Origin: Castanea sativa
Lineage: Eukaryota; Streptophyta; Magnoliopsida; Fagales; Fagaceae
Reading direction: 5' to 3'
DNA length: 64,000 nt
Assembly: GCF_040712315.1 (NCBI RefSeq)
Contig: NC_134015.1
Coordinates: 9,258,945 to 9,322,944, forward strand
In this document: piece by piece, positions 49,701-60,918 of the stretch
Numbering within the stretch: the stretch's first letter is position 1
How the letters are laid out: each line of letters starts with the position of its first letter
Notes under the pieces: model-generated
Databases searched by the model: none
Seen by the model: only the letters and a program-made list of their open reading frames with translations
Told to the model about the DNA's origin: nothing
Made by a program: the position numbers and the translations under genes

Positions 49701-52700
49701 TAAAGCAGAAAACTCCAACTGCTTAATAACTATTTTCTTAATTTTGATTAATGGGAAATGAACCCTGACCAACATATCCTGCAGAAGGAGAAATGGCAAG
49801 TAGCATGTCCTGACACTTGGAATCAAATTCCAGGATATAATTTTTCAAACTCCTCGACTGAAGTTTAAAACAAATTCTGTTAAGCATTCTGCTTATTACT
49901 TCATCTTGCCTTCTATTTATGATATCGGTACAATTTTAGGCAATTCCCACCCCCACCCCTTCTTTTTTTTCATATTAATGATTTCCCCCTCATTTTTCCT
50001 GTTTTTATATTCTCAAATGGTTTACCACAATCAGCTAGGAACCATGCCTCATGAATCAGAGGTTACTAATTTGAATTTCCCCTTCCCCTCCCATGGGGCC
50101 AAAAACATATCAAAAGAAGTAATATTACTTTTTTGATACGATGGACATCCCAATTTCCACCATATTAAAATTCAAAACAACTAAAATTACTGCTTTCTTT
50201 TATAAGATTTTACTGTGCATATCCCATTTACCTTCCATTCTCCATAAAGGAAAACAACATTATTGATATAATGAAGACAATAACATAGTCCAAGCATGAA
50301 GCACCGCCAACATATATAACAAGTGTACGATGCATAATAGAACGCCAGCAAGATACCAACTAGAATCAAATAACAATGTAATTAAATTATACCATCAAAG
50401 CATCTCCTCTTCAAAAAAGATAAATAACCATCACTAGATGCAATTGACCGAGACTGGCAAGGATCTTTTGAGACACTTGGCTGAACTTTACCCCGTTTGC
50501 GTTTTAGAGGTTTTTCAGATGTCAAAGCTTCATTGCTCTCTCTTTCACTATCACTCTCTTCCTGTTTTACAGTTCGCAAAATTAGAATTCATATAAACCT
50601 ACTTTAAGTATAATGCAAAGACACTCATTTAGCACAAAAGGCATGATAATTCACATCAAAACTAAATTATTATCAGGCCAAAACAAAGCCAAAGACATGT
50701 CCTTCTGGTGCAAACGCCAAATTTGACCTATTAATGCTGATTGATGCTATTAGGAAAATTTTATTGCTGTTTGAATTTTATTTCCATACATTATGCAATC
50801 TCATTATGAATTATTTTATTTTATTATTTTTACCATATTTAATATATTTCGGGAACTCTAATTAAAGGACCCAAAATTCCTTATTTTAGACAATTGATAA
50901 TGGATTAATGAAAATTTGGGTTGTAGGTTTTCTTCCAATGTTTGGTACTGATTCCAAACAATCTAGGTGTTAATTCTTTGGTTGCATTTTTCTATTTTCA
51001 TCGCTAGATGCTGACTCCAAGTAAGGTCTAGGTACTTATTCCATGAAAACTGTACGTGTTGATTCCTAGGACCTATCCTTGTATTTTCTTTTTCTTTTCC
51101 CCATACACATCCCCCTCTTAGAGTTTATTTGTTAAGATAAGTTTTAATATCAGAGCAAACTTCAATTCATTATACCCACTATCTGAAGCCAACAGCCAAC
51201 AGACCCACACCAAATCAATCCCAGCAAACTTTACCCCACACTGGCCAACCACCAATTTTGTATAAAGGTTGTACCCGATGCACAACGCTCCCACCAATTT
51301 TGGATCAAAACCAAAAATCCCAAATCAAAACAACCACTACAATCAAATCAACCATACTCACCATCATCAAGTTGCCCTTTATAGAAATAAATAAAAAGGA
51401 CGGACACAAAACCAATTACTTTCACTATGAATCATCAAGATCACACTATTGCAAAAACTTAGGTCGCCACAAAACAAGCAATATTTTTTCAAACCCAAAA
51501 TCCAGAGTCATTGGGCCACTGTTAGAAACTCTCAAGACCCAAAATCTACAATTTACCAGAAAATCTCGCCAATGTTGTGACGTCACATTCTAAAACCCAT
51601 CACTACATATTTCCTTTTTTTGTCCCACACTTGCTGCCATATCCCTGATACAACAAACCCTCATTCACATCCACTGTCATAAAAAACAACCCTAATTACT
51701 CCATCACTCAACATGTGATCTACAACAATGCAAATCAAGATCCCCAATTTTAACCCCTTAAGACCTAAACCAATTTAGCCTAAGCCCGAGCCTGTTATTA
51801 GTAGTCAACAAGACCCAGTTGGGGAAAAACCCAGTCATTACAAAACTTGAAGTGATCTATTAAAGTCTGACCCAATCCATACAAAAAAAATAAAATAAAA
51901 CAAATTTAATTGGATCACACCTATCAAAAATAAAAAATGCTTTGGCACAACCCAACCCACCTCAAAAATACCCAAATCCTTGATCCTGCCCCATCCATTA
52001 AAAAATACCCAAGCACGAGCCCTATTTAAGCCCCACCTAGTCCAAGGTCTACAAACCATGAGCTACACTCTATGAAGTCGAGTTTTCTCCCACCATGGGA
52101 GAGTTAGTGCAGAAACACGAAATTTGACCTATTAATGCTTAGTGATTTGGTTGGACCTATCAGTTTTTGATCCTCAATTGACACTGATTGATGCTATTGG
52201 AGAGATTAGATTAATATTTAAACTTTATTTCCATATCAGTATGAGTTTATTTTCTTTCCATGATTGATGTAATTTGGAAACTCCATTTACATGCCCAAAG
52301 TTTACTATTGTAGGAAGTTGATCACGCATTGATGGAAATATGGGTTGGAAGTTTTCTTCTAGTACGTGTTGATTTCATGCAAGCCTAGGTGTTGATTCCA
52401 GGATTTTTATCATTATCCCATGCTTGGTGCTAATTCCAAGCAATCAAGGTGTTGATTCCTAGGTTTTATTTTTCTGTTTTCATTGCTTGGTGCTAGGTAC
52501 AAGAAACCCAAAGTGCTAATCCATTTCTTCACTTCATTTGCCCTACTCTTGTGCTATGCTTCACATCCTCTACAATCCCTCCAATCCTTATAAATTATTG
52601 ATCCGAGATATCAAAAGCACTCACCCTTTGGTATCCCTTGACCATCAAGTTTTACAATCCCTTTCATTTTTATTTCTCCTTTTAAAAAGCTTACACCCCA

Positions 52701-55700
52701 TGTACTCTTTTTTTGACCTACTTAGCCTAAAGCCTTTAGATTCTAAAACATCTCTCCAAATTTCTAACTTGGTGTTAACATCCATCATCTGCAAAAAGCA
52801 CAAGACTAAATGACTTCATCTTGAATCAATCTAGTAAGTTTTTCATAACCAATGTATAGGGATATGGCCTTAAGCTGATACATGATGCAAACCTACTGTT
52901 ATAGGAGTCAACAACTAAAAATGCAGAAAAGAAAGGTAAAGAAAAATTTATGAAGTATTACTTGCTTTTTGCCTAAGAGAACTCTACAAATACATTCCAA
53001 CACAATCAACCATAGCTGAACACATAAGTGCCTTCACCGTCCAGCAAAAATCAATTTATCTCATTCAAAATAAAAAAACAGCTTATTGTATAGAAATAGA
53101 AATAGCGAGCCACACTAGCGTCTATTTAACTTCCATTCCAGAACTCATACAACACCCAATCTTGAAATGCAGTGTTTGGCTTATAAATCCAGTGCTGATA
53201 TTTTGCATAAACAAACTATTAATTGTATCTACTATTATGATGCCAAAATAGGCCAAATTTCAGTCAAGTCTTACAAAATCGTTGACAGATATATCACAGG
53301 ACCAGATTAATATTAAAGCAGCCAAGCTCAGTTGAATAGATGATATAATAAATTTAAGCTCACCAGGACATTATAATAATCTGTCATCATTGCTATAAGG
53401 CCAACCACAGAAGCCGTACCCTCTGGCAAGGACAAGTATGCCTGAAAATCGAAAGTAAGCCAAATTGAAATGCCAATAAGTCAAAGACACTGAAACCATA
53501 AGAATCCAGAAGGTAAGTCCTCACAATTAACAGTTCGAGCAAATGTAAAGACATTGGGAAAAAAAAATTAAGGTGGACAACCCCAACTGTATAATTGATA
53601 TCCAATTTTTCAAAATATTCAACCAAATTCAATTCATGTCACCTAACTCCTTAAGTACGCATCCAAGTTTTGCCCAAATTACTATTATAAACCAACCATT
53701 TTCATTTCTGAATATATGACCACATTTCATACAAATGCATAAAACTCATTTTAATTAAGAACATGTTATATATATATAAGTACAAATAATTTTATTGAAC
53801 TAATAAAACAAACAGTAAAAAATGTGCAACATGAGGTATATCAGCAGTACAATGAGTCAATAAAATCACACAAATTTGATGCAACAAATACATCCAATAG
53901 AATAAGGATGCAACAAATTGGGAATTTAGCCACTAAATAGTCAACTCTAGCCCTTCAAATGTCTTACTATTTCTTTCCCTCCAAATGTGCCACATCAAAC
54001 AAAAGGGAAACACATCCAAGAACTATTTCTAAACAAATAGGCCTTCAACACCAACACGGAAACCTTCCTTGCACAGCTTTAAACATCACCCACTTAACTC
54101 CAAATGCAGCCAAAATACAACTGCATAATGCTGTTGCCATCACAGTGCAGGAGCAAGTGATCAATGGACTCCCTGTCCTGTTTTCACATAACACACCAAT
54201 TCACAATGAACATACCTTGATTTATGAGATTGTCTATTGTAAGAATCCTCCCCAAAGTAGGTGTCCACCCAAAAAAATTATTAACTATTAACTGAATTAC
54301 AATAAACTATCAAACTGGCAAAAATAGAAACTCTTTGCTGCCAAGATCATTTAGCAGATCCAACTTTCAACTAGGTCAAGCTGTATAGCAATGAAATTTT
54401 TTTAAGAAATAAACAAAAGCAACATAAAAACCACAAGGCATAGATTGCAGAAGAAAGCTGCAAATAGATCTTCAGTTTAAAAAAAAAATTGCTTCAAAAC
54501 AAAAATATTCACTGCTTTTGTAAGGAAGGGAAAAAGAAAGAGTCATGTACAGAACCATTGGTACATAAACCCAAACCCTGCTAAATGAACAAAAACTGTT
54601 ATTGACATTGACAGATCTGGTTATAAATCTAGCACTCACACACACCACATACCCGGTTTGTAGTGTAAAGAGCCTCCACCATTTCAATGGATCTGTTACG
54701 CACTACAGCAGCCACCTGGGAATGCACAGAATCCAATAATACCAGAGAGAGAGAGAGAGAGAGAGCACTATAAATTTACTCATTAGAATAGAAAAGTATA
54801 TGGTAATCAGTATTATGTTTTACAGCTTAACCAAGTTAGACATCAATTTGCACAAAATTAGTTTATTTATTTATTTATTTATAATTCGATTGTTATGAGT
54901 GAGGATTTGAAGCCTGGATATGACCAGAAGGTTCCAATCAGTTGAGCTATAAGAACCTATAATAAGGACACAAAATCTGATGGCAAATTAAGCAAATTCC
55001 AGAGTGCACACTCACAAAATCAAAAAATGTCATACCTTCTTCCAATCTTTCCCATACTTCCGATAGGCTTCATAAAACCGCTCAAGCTCTTCCTTGCTCC
55101 ATTGAGGTCCTAATTTGTCATAATATTTCTTCTTCTGCGCATAAAATAAAGCAACCAAAACATTAAAAATTAAAAATTCTATATTTTCAGAATTCAATCG
55201 CAACTTAACTAAGCCTTAATCCCATTACATTGGAGTCGGCTTATAGGTCTTCATTAACTAATTAGGGTCAGCCACATGTATACTTTTTCACTATTCTATC
55301 CTATCTATAATTATATCCCCCCATGTGCAGTACTAGAGGCCATCACTTTTATGATCCTCAAAGATACTACAAACACTTCTTCATATATAGCCCAGATCTA
55401 TATTCTACCCTTTCCATTAAATAAAAAAACTGAGCAACCAAAATTCATTTTCAAAATATCTCTTCATAAAGAACAATGTTGCTTGAAAACTTAGTTAACA
55501 AATGAAACCAAGTCTTAACAGAAATCATCCACTAACAAAGTAAGATATAGAGAATCAAATGCAGAACCAAAAAGAATTTAAGGACTGAGTAAATGATTTT
55601 TTATTTCTTATTTTTTGTCAGTCCCAGAACATGAGCAAGACTTACCCGCTGCTTACTTTTGCCCAAGTTCCTACCATCTTTCTCATGAGGTACCTCATTT

Positions 55701-55747
55701 ATGGTAGAAAATCTTTTCACACTTCTAGATTTTCTTGTCGGAGCCAT
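39619..55747 (-). CDS. ALY: ALWAYS EARLY (LIN9-like) protein, SANT and DIRP domains
   Basis: Coding exons in transcription order: 55747-55646, 55134-55036, 54715-54653, 53441-53364, 50561-50393, 49523-49258, 49156-48781, 47996-47919, 47747-47464, 47337-47281, 46104-45781, 45696-45518, 45415-45133, 44443-44237, 43518-43357, 42732-42589, 41884-41669, 41082-40801, 39786-39619. They sum to 3537 nt (1178 residues) with consistent phases. The start is [18 protein letters not shown]/Myb-type domain lies at about 36-100 ([20 protein letters not shown]), basic and acidic linkers follow, and the DIRP domain is at about 648-760 ([20 protein letters not shown]). The conserved tail ends [18 protein letters not shown]. 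By family knowledge it is a nuclear subunit of the plant MuvB/DREAM-type complex, related to animal LIN9 and fly Aly/Mip130, controlling cell-cycle and developmental genes. All introns are GT-AG except intron 16. Whether it is ALY2 or ALY3 is undecided. Confidence 0.95.
40724..40755. repeat. (GA)n microsatellite in ALY intron 18
   Basis: About 16 uninterrupted GA units near the donor end of the intron. Confidence 0.9.
41885..42588 (-). other. ALY intron 16, a GC-AG intron
   Basis: Exon 16 ends in GGCCAG and the intron begins GCATGT (42588 downward). The acceptor is TTCAG before GTTTCTTCTGC at 41884. Using the GT four bases later would shift the frame, while the GC donor joins EASGQ to [11 protein letters not shown] in phase, as in ALY proteins I know. 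Confidence 0.8.
42034..42398. mobile_element. hAT-like MITE in ALY intron 16
   Basis: The left end CAGTGTTTGGATAGCGG and the reverse complement of the right end, GGTCTGTTTGGATACAG, form short inverted termini. The core contains the near-perfect palindrome GTGGGTCCCGTGCAC/GTGCATGGGACCCAC (about 42124-42154). No coding capacity. The target duplication is unclear. Confidence 0.6.
43830..43935 (+). mobile_element. Possible tRNA-derived SINE in ALY intron 14
   Basis: TGGTTGGTCGAG (43837-43848) resembles an A box and GGTCAGGAGTTCAAGCTAC (43883-43901) a B box, at normal spacing. The tail is not defined, so this is tentative. Confidence 0.4.
46315..46405. repeat. Short GAGTGATGAG-type tandem repeat in ALY intron 10
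   Basis: Repeated GTGATGAGTAATGA and GTGACGAGTGATGA words of 7-14 bp, diverged. Confidence 0.7.
46425..46510 (-). mobile_element. tRNA-derived SINE, copy 1
   Basis: On the minus strand TGGGTCAAATGG (46500-46489) stands as an A-box-like word and GGTTCAATCCC (46451-46441) as a B box, followed by a GCAGGTGCCTAAGGCC segment shared with copy 2. It lies in ALY intron 10. Confidence 0.5.
46665..46760 (-). mobile_element. tRNA-derived SINE, copy 2
   Basis: On the minus strand TGGCTAGTGG (46754-46745) matches the pol III A box and GGTTCATTCCC (46717-46707) the B box, with normal spacing. GATGCCTAAGTCCTTACCAATCC follows in part as in copy 1, and GTTGGGATAGC flanks appear at both copies (46295 and 46670). 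Confidence 0.55.
48688..48704. repeat. C17 homopolymer in ALY intron 7
   Basis: An uninterrupted run of 17 C on the plus strand. Confidence 0.9.
50728..52520. repeat. Pair of diverged ~350-390 bp direct repeats in ALY intron 4
   Basis: Copy 1 (about 50728-51070) and copy 2 (about 52128-52520) share ACCTATTAATGCT, TGATTGATGCTATT, TTTATTTCCATA, ATGGGTTG-A-GTTTTCTTC and repeated GGTGTTGATTCCTAGG and GGTGCTAATTCCAAGCAATC words. The 1.06 kb between them is not coding. This could be an old LTR or TRIM-like element, or an expanded minisatellite. No primer-binding site was found. Confidence 0.6.
53935..54290 (-). mobile_element. LINE zf-RVT fragment in ALY intron 3
   Basis: Minus-strand translation gives WCVM, then [15 protein letters not shown], a broken middle, and [19 protein letters not shown], the same domain as in the SNF4 intron LINEs. 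Stops and shifts show that it is dead. Confidence 0.75.
55198..55330 (-). repeat. SINE-like dispersed repeat in ALY intron 1
   Basis: On the minus strand, AAGCCGACTCCAATGTAATG leads into GGGATTAAGGCTTAGTTAAG, a sequence type I know as a widespread plant SINE 3' region. The 5' part is not clear. Confidence 0.45.
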
Positions 55748-57260
55748 TAAAAGCTTTTTACTTATCTATCTGAGACACAAAAATAACAAAATTAGCAGCC
55801 TGTTTTAGCAATTACTACATTATATCAACAACACAATGTAGCACATTCTATGTTTAAGAACATTTAACTCCAAAAAAGAGAATTCATTTTCACTTAAAAG
55901 TTATCAAGCTTTTGTCTTCCACAAAATAATAATTTTTTCACTGTACATCTAATAAAATACTCAATATTCCACAATGAACTAAAATTCAAAGTCCCAGTTG
56001 AAGCAAACAATACAAGCCTGGGTACAAGAACTTCACAGCAGCCTTTTGTTGATTAAAAATTTAAAAATAAACTTTTGTGCCATACCCCTTTTTTTCCAAA
56101 ACATAAAGAAGGCTCAATTTATAAAATTAAAAATAAAAAAAATCAGAATCACCGCAAGAAATCACTTCCAGAATTCACACTCAAATTCAAGCTCTGATTA
56201 CCCAAATGAACCAAACGGCATGCACCAAAAACCTCAGATTCACTACAAGAAACCAAAAGCACCAGTACCAAAAAAAAAAAAAGAAGCTTTCCAATACCAC
56301 TTTCTGAAAACAGCCAAAACAATTCAGAAAATTTAAAATTCATTAGAATTTCCAAGCATAGTAATTCATAAATCACATTAACAAAATCAACAACAAGAAA
56401 AAATCAATTTCCTTTCATTTTATTATGGTCTTCTTCTTCTTCTTTTTTAAGTCAATGCTAGCCGTAGACCATTACCCAAAAAGAAAAACTTCGTGAAATG
56501 CTCCAACTTTAAAATGAAAATCTCATAAACCCCATTTCATACTTAGCATTCCGCAATCCAATTCAACAATTTACAACCCAACAAACAGAATCACACACAA
56601 AACCCCAAAAAGACTAAGAGAGAAACCAAACGCAGAAAAAAAAAAAGCTTGATTTCAAAAATACTTTCAGAAAACAACCAAAACACTCTGTGAAAAAACA
56701 AAAATCACAAAGATTCAAAATTTCAACCAAGAACTCGAAAAATCAAACAAAACAAAACCTACCCAATTAAAAAAAAAAAAATTTCAAATTTCATTTTTTT
56801 ATTTATTTTGTATCAATGATCAGCCTTTAGCAACCTCAACAAAACAAAACAAAATTTCGACAATGCTCCAATTTTTTTTTTTAATAAAAAAAACGGACAA
56901 ACATTCAAAATTCCAACTCCGAACTCGAAAATCAGAGAAACCAAAACCCTCAAAAACTTGAAAAGAAAAAGAAATCCTTGAGAGTTAAACCCTAATTGAC
57001 AGATCGGAGAGTGTAATCTGACCTGCTGTGAAGCTCACCCCAATACGAAAACCTAACCATAGACATGCACACACACAATGAGAGACGGAAGAGGAGAGAG
57101 AAAGGGTTTTAGAGAGAGAAAGAGAGAGTTTTTAGAGAGAGAAGCTCTGAGACTGTGTGTGTGTGAGAGTAAAAAAAAGTTTGGTTTTATTTGGAGAGAG
57201 AGAGAGAGAGAGAGGGTTGCCGCGAAACTTGAATATAAAGAAGAGAGAGAGAGAATTGGA
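55748..57260 (-). promoter_or_regulatory. ALY: ALY 5' leader, probable leader intron and promoter
   Basis: A short leader segment (55748-55769) sits behind an acceptor CTCAG. A candidate donor CAGCAG|GTCAGA at 57023/57022 would make a 1.25-kb leader intron. Upstream, the minus strand is CT-rich (57075-57260), as in many plant leaders. No firm TATA box is assigned. Confidence 0.45.
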
Positions 57261-57492
57261 ATTTTTTTTGTTTTTGTTTTTTTTTTTGTGTTTGGGTTTT
57301 GAGGGTGATGATGGCCGTACACGTGGACAGAGTAGAGGGTGTGGACGGTGAGGATTGGGTTTTGTGGGGGCGCATAGGGGGATTTTGGATTTGGATGGAG
57401 TGGAGGGTTATGGTTGTGCACGTGATCTTTTAAACATTTGAATGTTTTTGGGAGGAAAAAAACAAAAAATATGATAAAAGGTTTTTTTTTAA

Positions 57493-57892
57493 CAAAGTTT
57501 TTTTTCAAATTAATTTGGAGAGAAATCCTTCAAACTTATCATATTTTTTTTAAGTGTGAATTTTGAAAATTTAACCGTTGAATTTCATGTTTCTTATGTT
57601 TTTAACATGCATATCAAATTTCGTTCAAATCGGATTTTATTTACTATTTGATCAATGAACTTATTTTTTATACACAATTTTAGATTACAAAAACTTGAAA
57701 TTTTAACATTTGTTTGATGACATAGCAATTGATTTTTGATTTTCTTGAAATTTTGCAAGCATGAATAATATAATAATAACATGCAATCCAACAGTTAGAT
57801 TTTCAAATTTCACACTAAATATAAAAATATTTGATAAGTTTGAAAGGTTTCTCTCCAAACTAGTTTGGAGATAAACTTTTTTCCTTTTTTTT
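57493..57892. mobile_element. MITE with ~45-bp terminal inverted repeats beside the ALY promoter
   Basis: The left end includes TTTGGAGAGAAATCCTTCAA and CTTATCAT. The reverse complement of the right end includes TTTGGAGAGAAACCTTTCAA and CTTATCA, preceded on each side by AAGTTT. The core is AT-rich and non-coding. Size is about 400 bp. The superfamily is not assigned. Confidence 0.8.
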
Positions 57893-58429
57893 TTATTTAA
57901 ATAAAGTTAGAAAGGGATTTTTTTTTTTGCAAAATTAATTTGTTAATTTAATTTGAGTTTAATGAGAAATATTTTGATTTCAACACTTTTATTTTTAAAT
58001 GACTTGGTTATGGTATTAAGTACTCTCTTTTTCTTTTCTTTTTTAATTCTATTGATGACATTTATGGAAGGATTTGAACAAAATATTTGAATAATATAAT
58101 TAAAATTGATTTATAATATAGATAATAAAAATGAAATAAGAAAATTACTCTTTTTTATTGAGAAGCAAGATGAAAATTACTTTGAGATATATTATGAATG
58201 AAAATTATATAAGAAAATTTTCAGTTTTTTTTATAATAAAAAACCATATATTACAATAGATTAGAAAATAATTAAAAATCGATAATGAAACTACATTTAA
58301 ATTTCATAACACTTTAATAATTGAGGTTTAATCAAAGTAAAATATTAATTTTAGTAAACCTTTGGTAATAGGGTTTAAATTGAAAGTAAAATATATCAAT
58401 AAAACGCTATCCAAAAAAAAAAACATATA

Positions 58430-58472
<43 letters not shown>

Positions 58473-58616
58473 ATAACTTCAGTGTACTTGCAACAAATCA
58501 CATTATGATTCTAAAAAAAAAAAAAAAGTCACACGATGAAACTATGTATAGTATAACTACTAATACATACATTGAGCTACATAATGCAAGTACCATGCAT
58601 ACATACTGTGGCATAT
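57893..58616. other. AT-rich intergenic DNA before the second retrotransposon
   Basis: No gene is seen. It contains a TA microsatellite at 58439-58470 and A runs. Confidence 0.6.
58439..58470. repeat. (AT)n microsatellite
   Basis: About 16 AT units. Confidence 0.9.
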
Positions 58617-59320
58617 TGTTAAAATTGTGGGGAGTAAAAGGACCTGAATGGGCATATGGGCCTTTGGACTGTAGCATGGAGGGCCGACCTACTCCAGAAT
58701 TAAACTCTACAAATTGGCCCATACGCCGAGGATCCGAGGGTACAGCCGAGAGCGAGCTTCTCCTCGGACAGATCCAAGAAAACTCAAGACTTCATTATGA
58801 AGGTCAAGGCACAACTCTGTAAAGACTGATGGTTAAAAGGGGACATCCTGAACCTTCTAGATGCACCAGTGTTAAAGAAAATATCAAAAGCAAAGGCTGC
58901 CACCTCCGCATTAAAGGCTCTGCACCTACCTCCCTGGCCGCATTAATGGGGAAGTGACCCCTGAACAGTGAGGTGGAAACTTCTAGTCACTGTTCAAAAA
59001 GTATCAGGGAAGGAAGTATTTAAGGGGGGTAAAGGCCAAAAATGGAGGGGGATCAGCAAAAAAAAGAAAGAAACTAAGAGCTGTAACTTCTAAGGAAGAA
59101 ATATCAATAATACAGAAGTGGTCCTCGGCTTACGTCCGAGGAGGCCTTTTCTTAGTTATCGTTTGTTATTTATATGTGTTTGTAACTCTTAGCCCGTTAT
59201 TAAGTTGCCAGCACTTCTAATCTAGGTTACAAGCCCACGCTTTACAAATTTTATTATCTGTGGCTCATTGGGCCTGAGCCCGTAGTTGTCGTTGGGTCCA
59301 GGTGCAATTGTGCACTTACA
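58617..59320 (+). repeat. 5' LTR of the second Tat-type element
   Basis: It is bounded by TG and CA and followed at once by A and the primer-binding site. It contains GTATTTAAGG near 59008, a TATA-like box at a sensible place, and repeated CCGAGG/CCTCGG words. It has no similarity to the LTRs of the first element that I can see. Confidence 0.85.
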
Positions 59321-59321
59321 A

Positions 59322-59340
59322 TTGGCGCCGTCTGTGGGGA
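59322..59340 (+). other. Primer-binding site of the second element
   Basis: TTGGCGCCGTCTGTGGGGA follows the LTR by one base. It shares TTGGCGCCGTC with the first element's site and looks tRNA-Asp-like. Confidence 0.8.
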
Positions 59341-59367
59341 ATCTAGTCTAGAAGGAGTTGAGATACT

Positions 59368-60918
59368 ATGGCAGGCTTGGGTTCCCACCATGCAGAGTCA
59401 CAGGGATCACAGCCAGAGGATCTTTTCGAGCGTCTTGAGCGTCGAAGGGATCGGGAGGGAAGCGTCCATACAAAATACTCCGGGGCTAGCCATACTCATG
59501 GTAGGGGCAGCACCACCCATGGGGGTGGAGCTAAAGCCATGCAGAAGGAGATTAATCGTTTGAAGAGAAAGTTACGCCGCGCCATACGCAGGTATTCACC
59601 ATCCTCATCTAGTCCTTCCTCAGAGGAGGTACGGGGAGGTAGCTACGACTCAAGATCATGCTCACCCCCCAGTGCGGTGTCCTCTGGTGAGGAGGATGAC
59701 CAGCCAGCTCGCAGACGCAAAAAGGCTCCTTCCAAGGGCTTAAGGAACGATGTTATGAGTCGAGCGTTGCACAAACTCTCCAAATCTCCGTTTTCACGGA
59801 GGATTGAGAAGGGGAGGCTCCCCAGGAGGTTCACTCAACCCACCTTTACCATCTACAATGGCCGGACTGATCCGGTGGAGCACGTGAGTCACTTTAACCA
59901 GAGGATGGCGGTGCACTCTCACAACGAGACCCTGATGTTTAAAGTTTTCCCCTCTAGCTTGGGACCTGTTGCTATGAGATGGTTCAACGGCCTTAAATCG
60001 GGGTCTATAGGTTCGTTTGGGGAGCTTACTAGAGCATTCGCTTCGCGGTTCATTACGTGTAGCAGAGTACCTCTGCCATTGGATTCGCTGTTATCCATGA
60101 CCATGAGGGAAGGGGAGACATTGAAAGCATACTCCGACCGTTACTGGGAGATGTTTAATGAAATAGATGGCAACTTTGATGAGGTGACGCTCAATACCTT
60201 TAAGGTAGGTCTTCCTACTAATCACGACCTGAGAAAGTCTTTGACTAAAAAGCCCATCCGTAGCGTACGTCGCCTCATGGACCGTATTGACGAGTACAAA
60301 AGAGTGGAGGAAGACCAACAGCAAGGGAAGGGTAAAGAGAAGGTTATCCCGCAGGAGAGAAGGGATTTCAGGTCGGACAGGTACCACAATAACAAGCCGA
60401 GGAGAGATTACGTTGGGTAGTCCGGCTCGGCAGCACCTCAGGCCGCAAACACTGTGTTCCGAGAACCAGTACATCAGCTGCTGGAGAAAGTTCGTAAGGA
60501 ACCCTTCTTCAAATGGCCTGGTAAGATGGCAGGATACCCTGCGAAGAGGAATCAGAACCTTTTCTGCCAATACCATCAGGACGTGGGCCACACTACCGAG
60601 AATTGTCGGACCCTTTGGAACCACTTGGAGCAACTTGTCAGTGAAGGAAAACTGAAGCAGCACTTGTGCCAACCTAGCGAGCCGGGCAGTCAATCTGGCT
60701 TAAACAATCAGAGGAATAATTCATCTCGGCAGGCGTTAGGAACAATTAATGTTATTTTTGCTGCACCTGGCAGGACCGGCTCGGCTCCCACCAGGGTGAT
60801 GGCAGTTTCACATCCTCAGGCCGAGGAGTCGGGCTGCAGACCGAAGAGGTTGAAGCTAAATTTGCCCGTTTTGGGATTTTCTGAGGAGGATAAGGTAGGG
60901 ACTATCCCAACCCCATGA
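59368..60918 (+). pseudogene. gag of the second Tat-type element, interrupted
   Basis: The ATG at 59368 opens a 350-residue reading with a Ser-rich, basic N-terminus and a retrotransposon gag domain at about residues 150-290 (FTIYNGRTDPVEHVSHFNQR; LSMTMREGETLKAYSDRY). A TAG at 60418-60420 interrupts it. The same frame resumes at once and includes a zinc-knuckle-like CQYHQDVGHTTENC near 60567-60608, until a TGA at 60916-60918 reached after a one-base insertion near 60905. Gag packages element RNA. The copy needs readthrough to make the full product and is probably dead. Confidence 0.88.

Noticed and set aside
53959..54291. 110-codon plus-strand ORF in ALY intron 3
   Set aside because: It is the antisense reading of a LINE zf-RVT fragment on the minus strand.
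57053..57508. 151-codon minus-strand ORF upstream of ALY
   Set aside because: It is low-complexity Ser/Leu/Pro text produced by GA/CT microsatellites in the ALY leader and promoter.
60418..60420. Programmed readthrough stop in gag
   Set aside because: It sits within gag before the zinc-knuckle region, not at the gag-pol border, and other stops of the same kind occur through pol. Simple decay is more likely.
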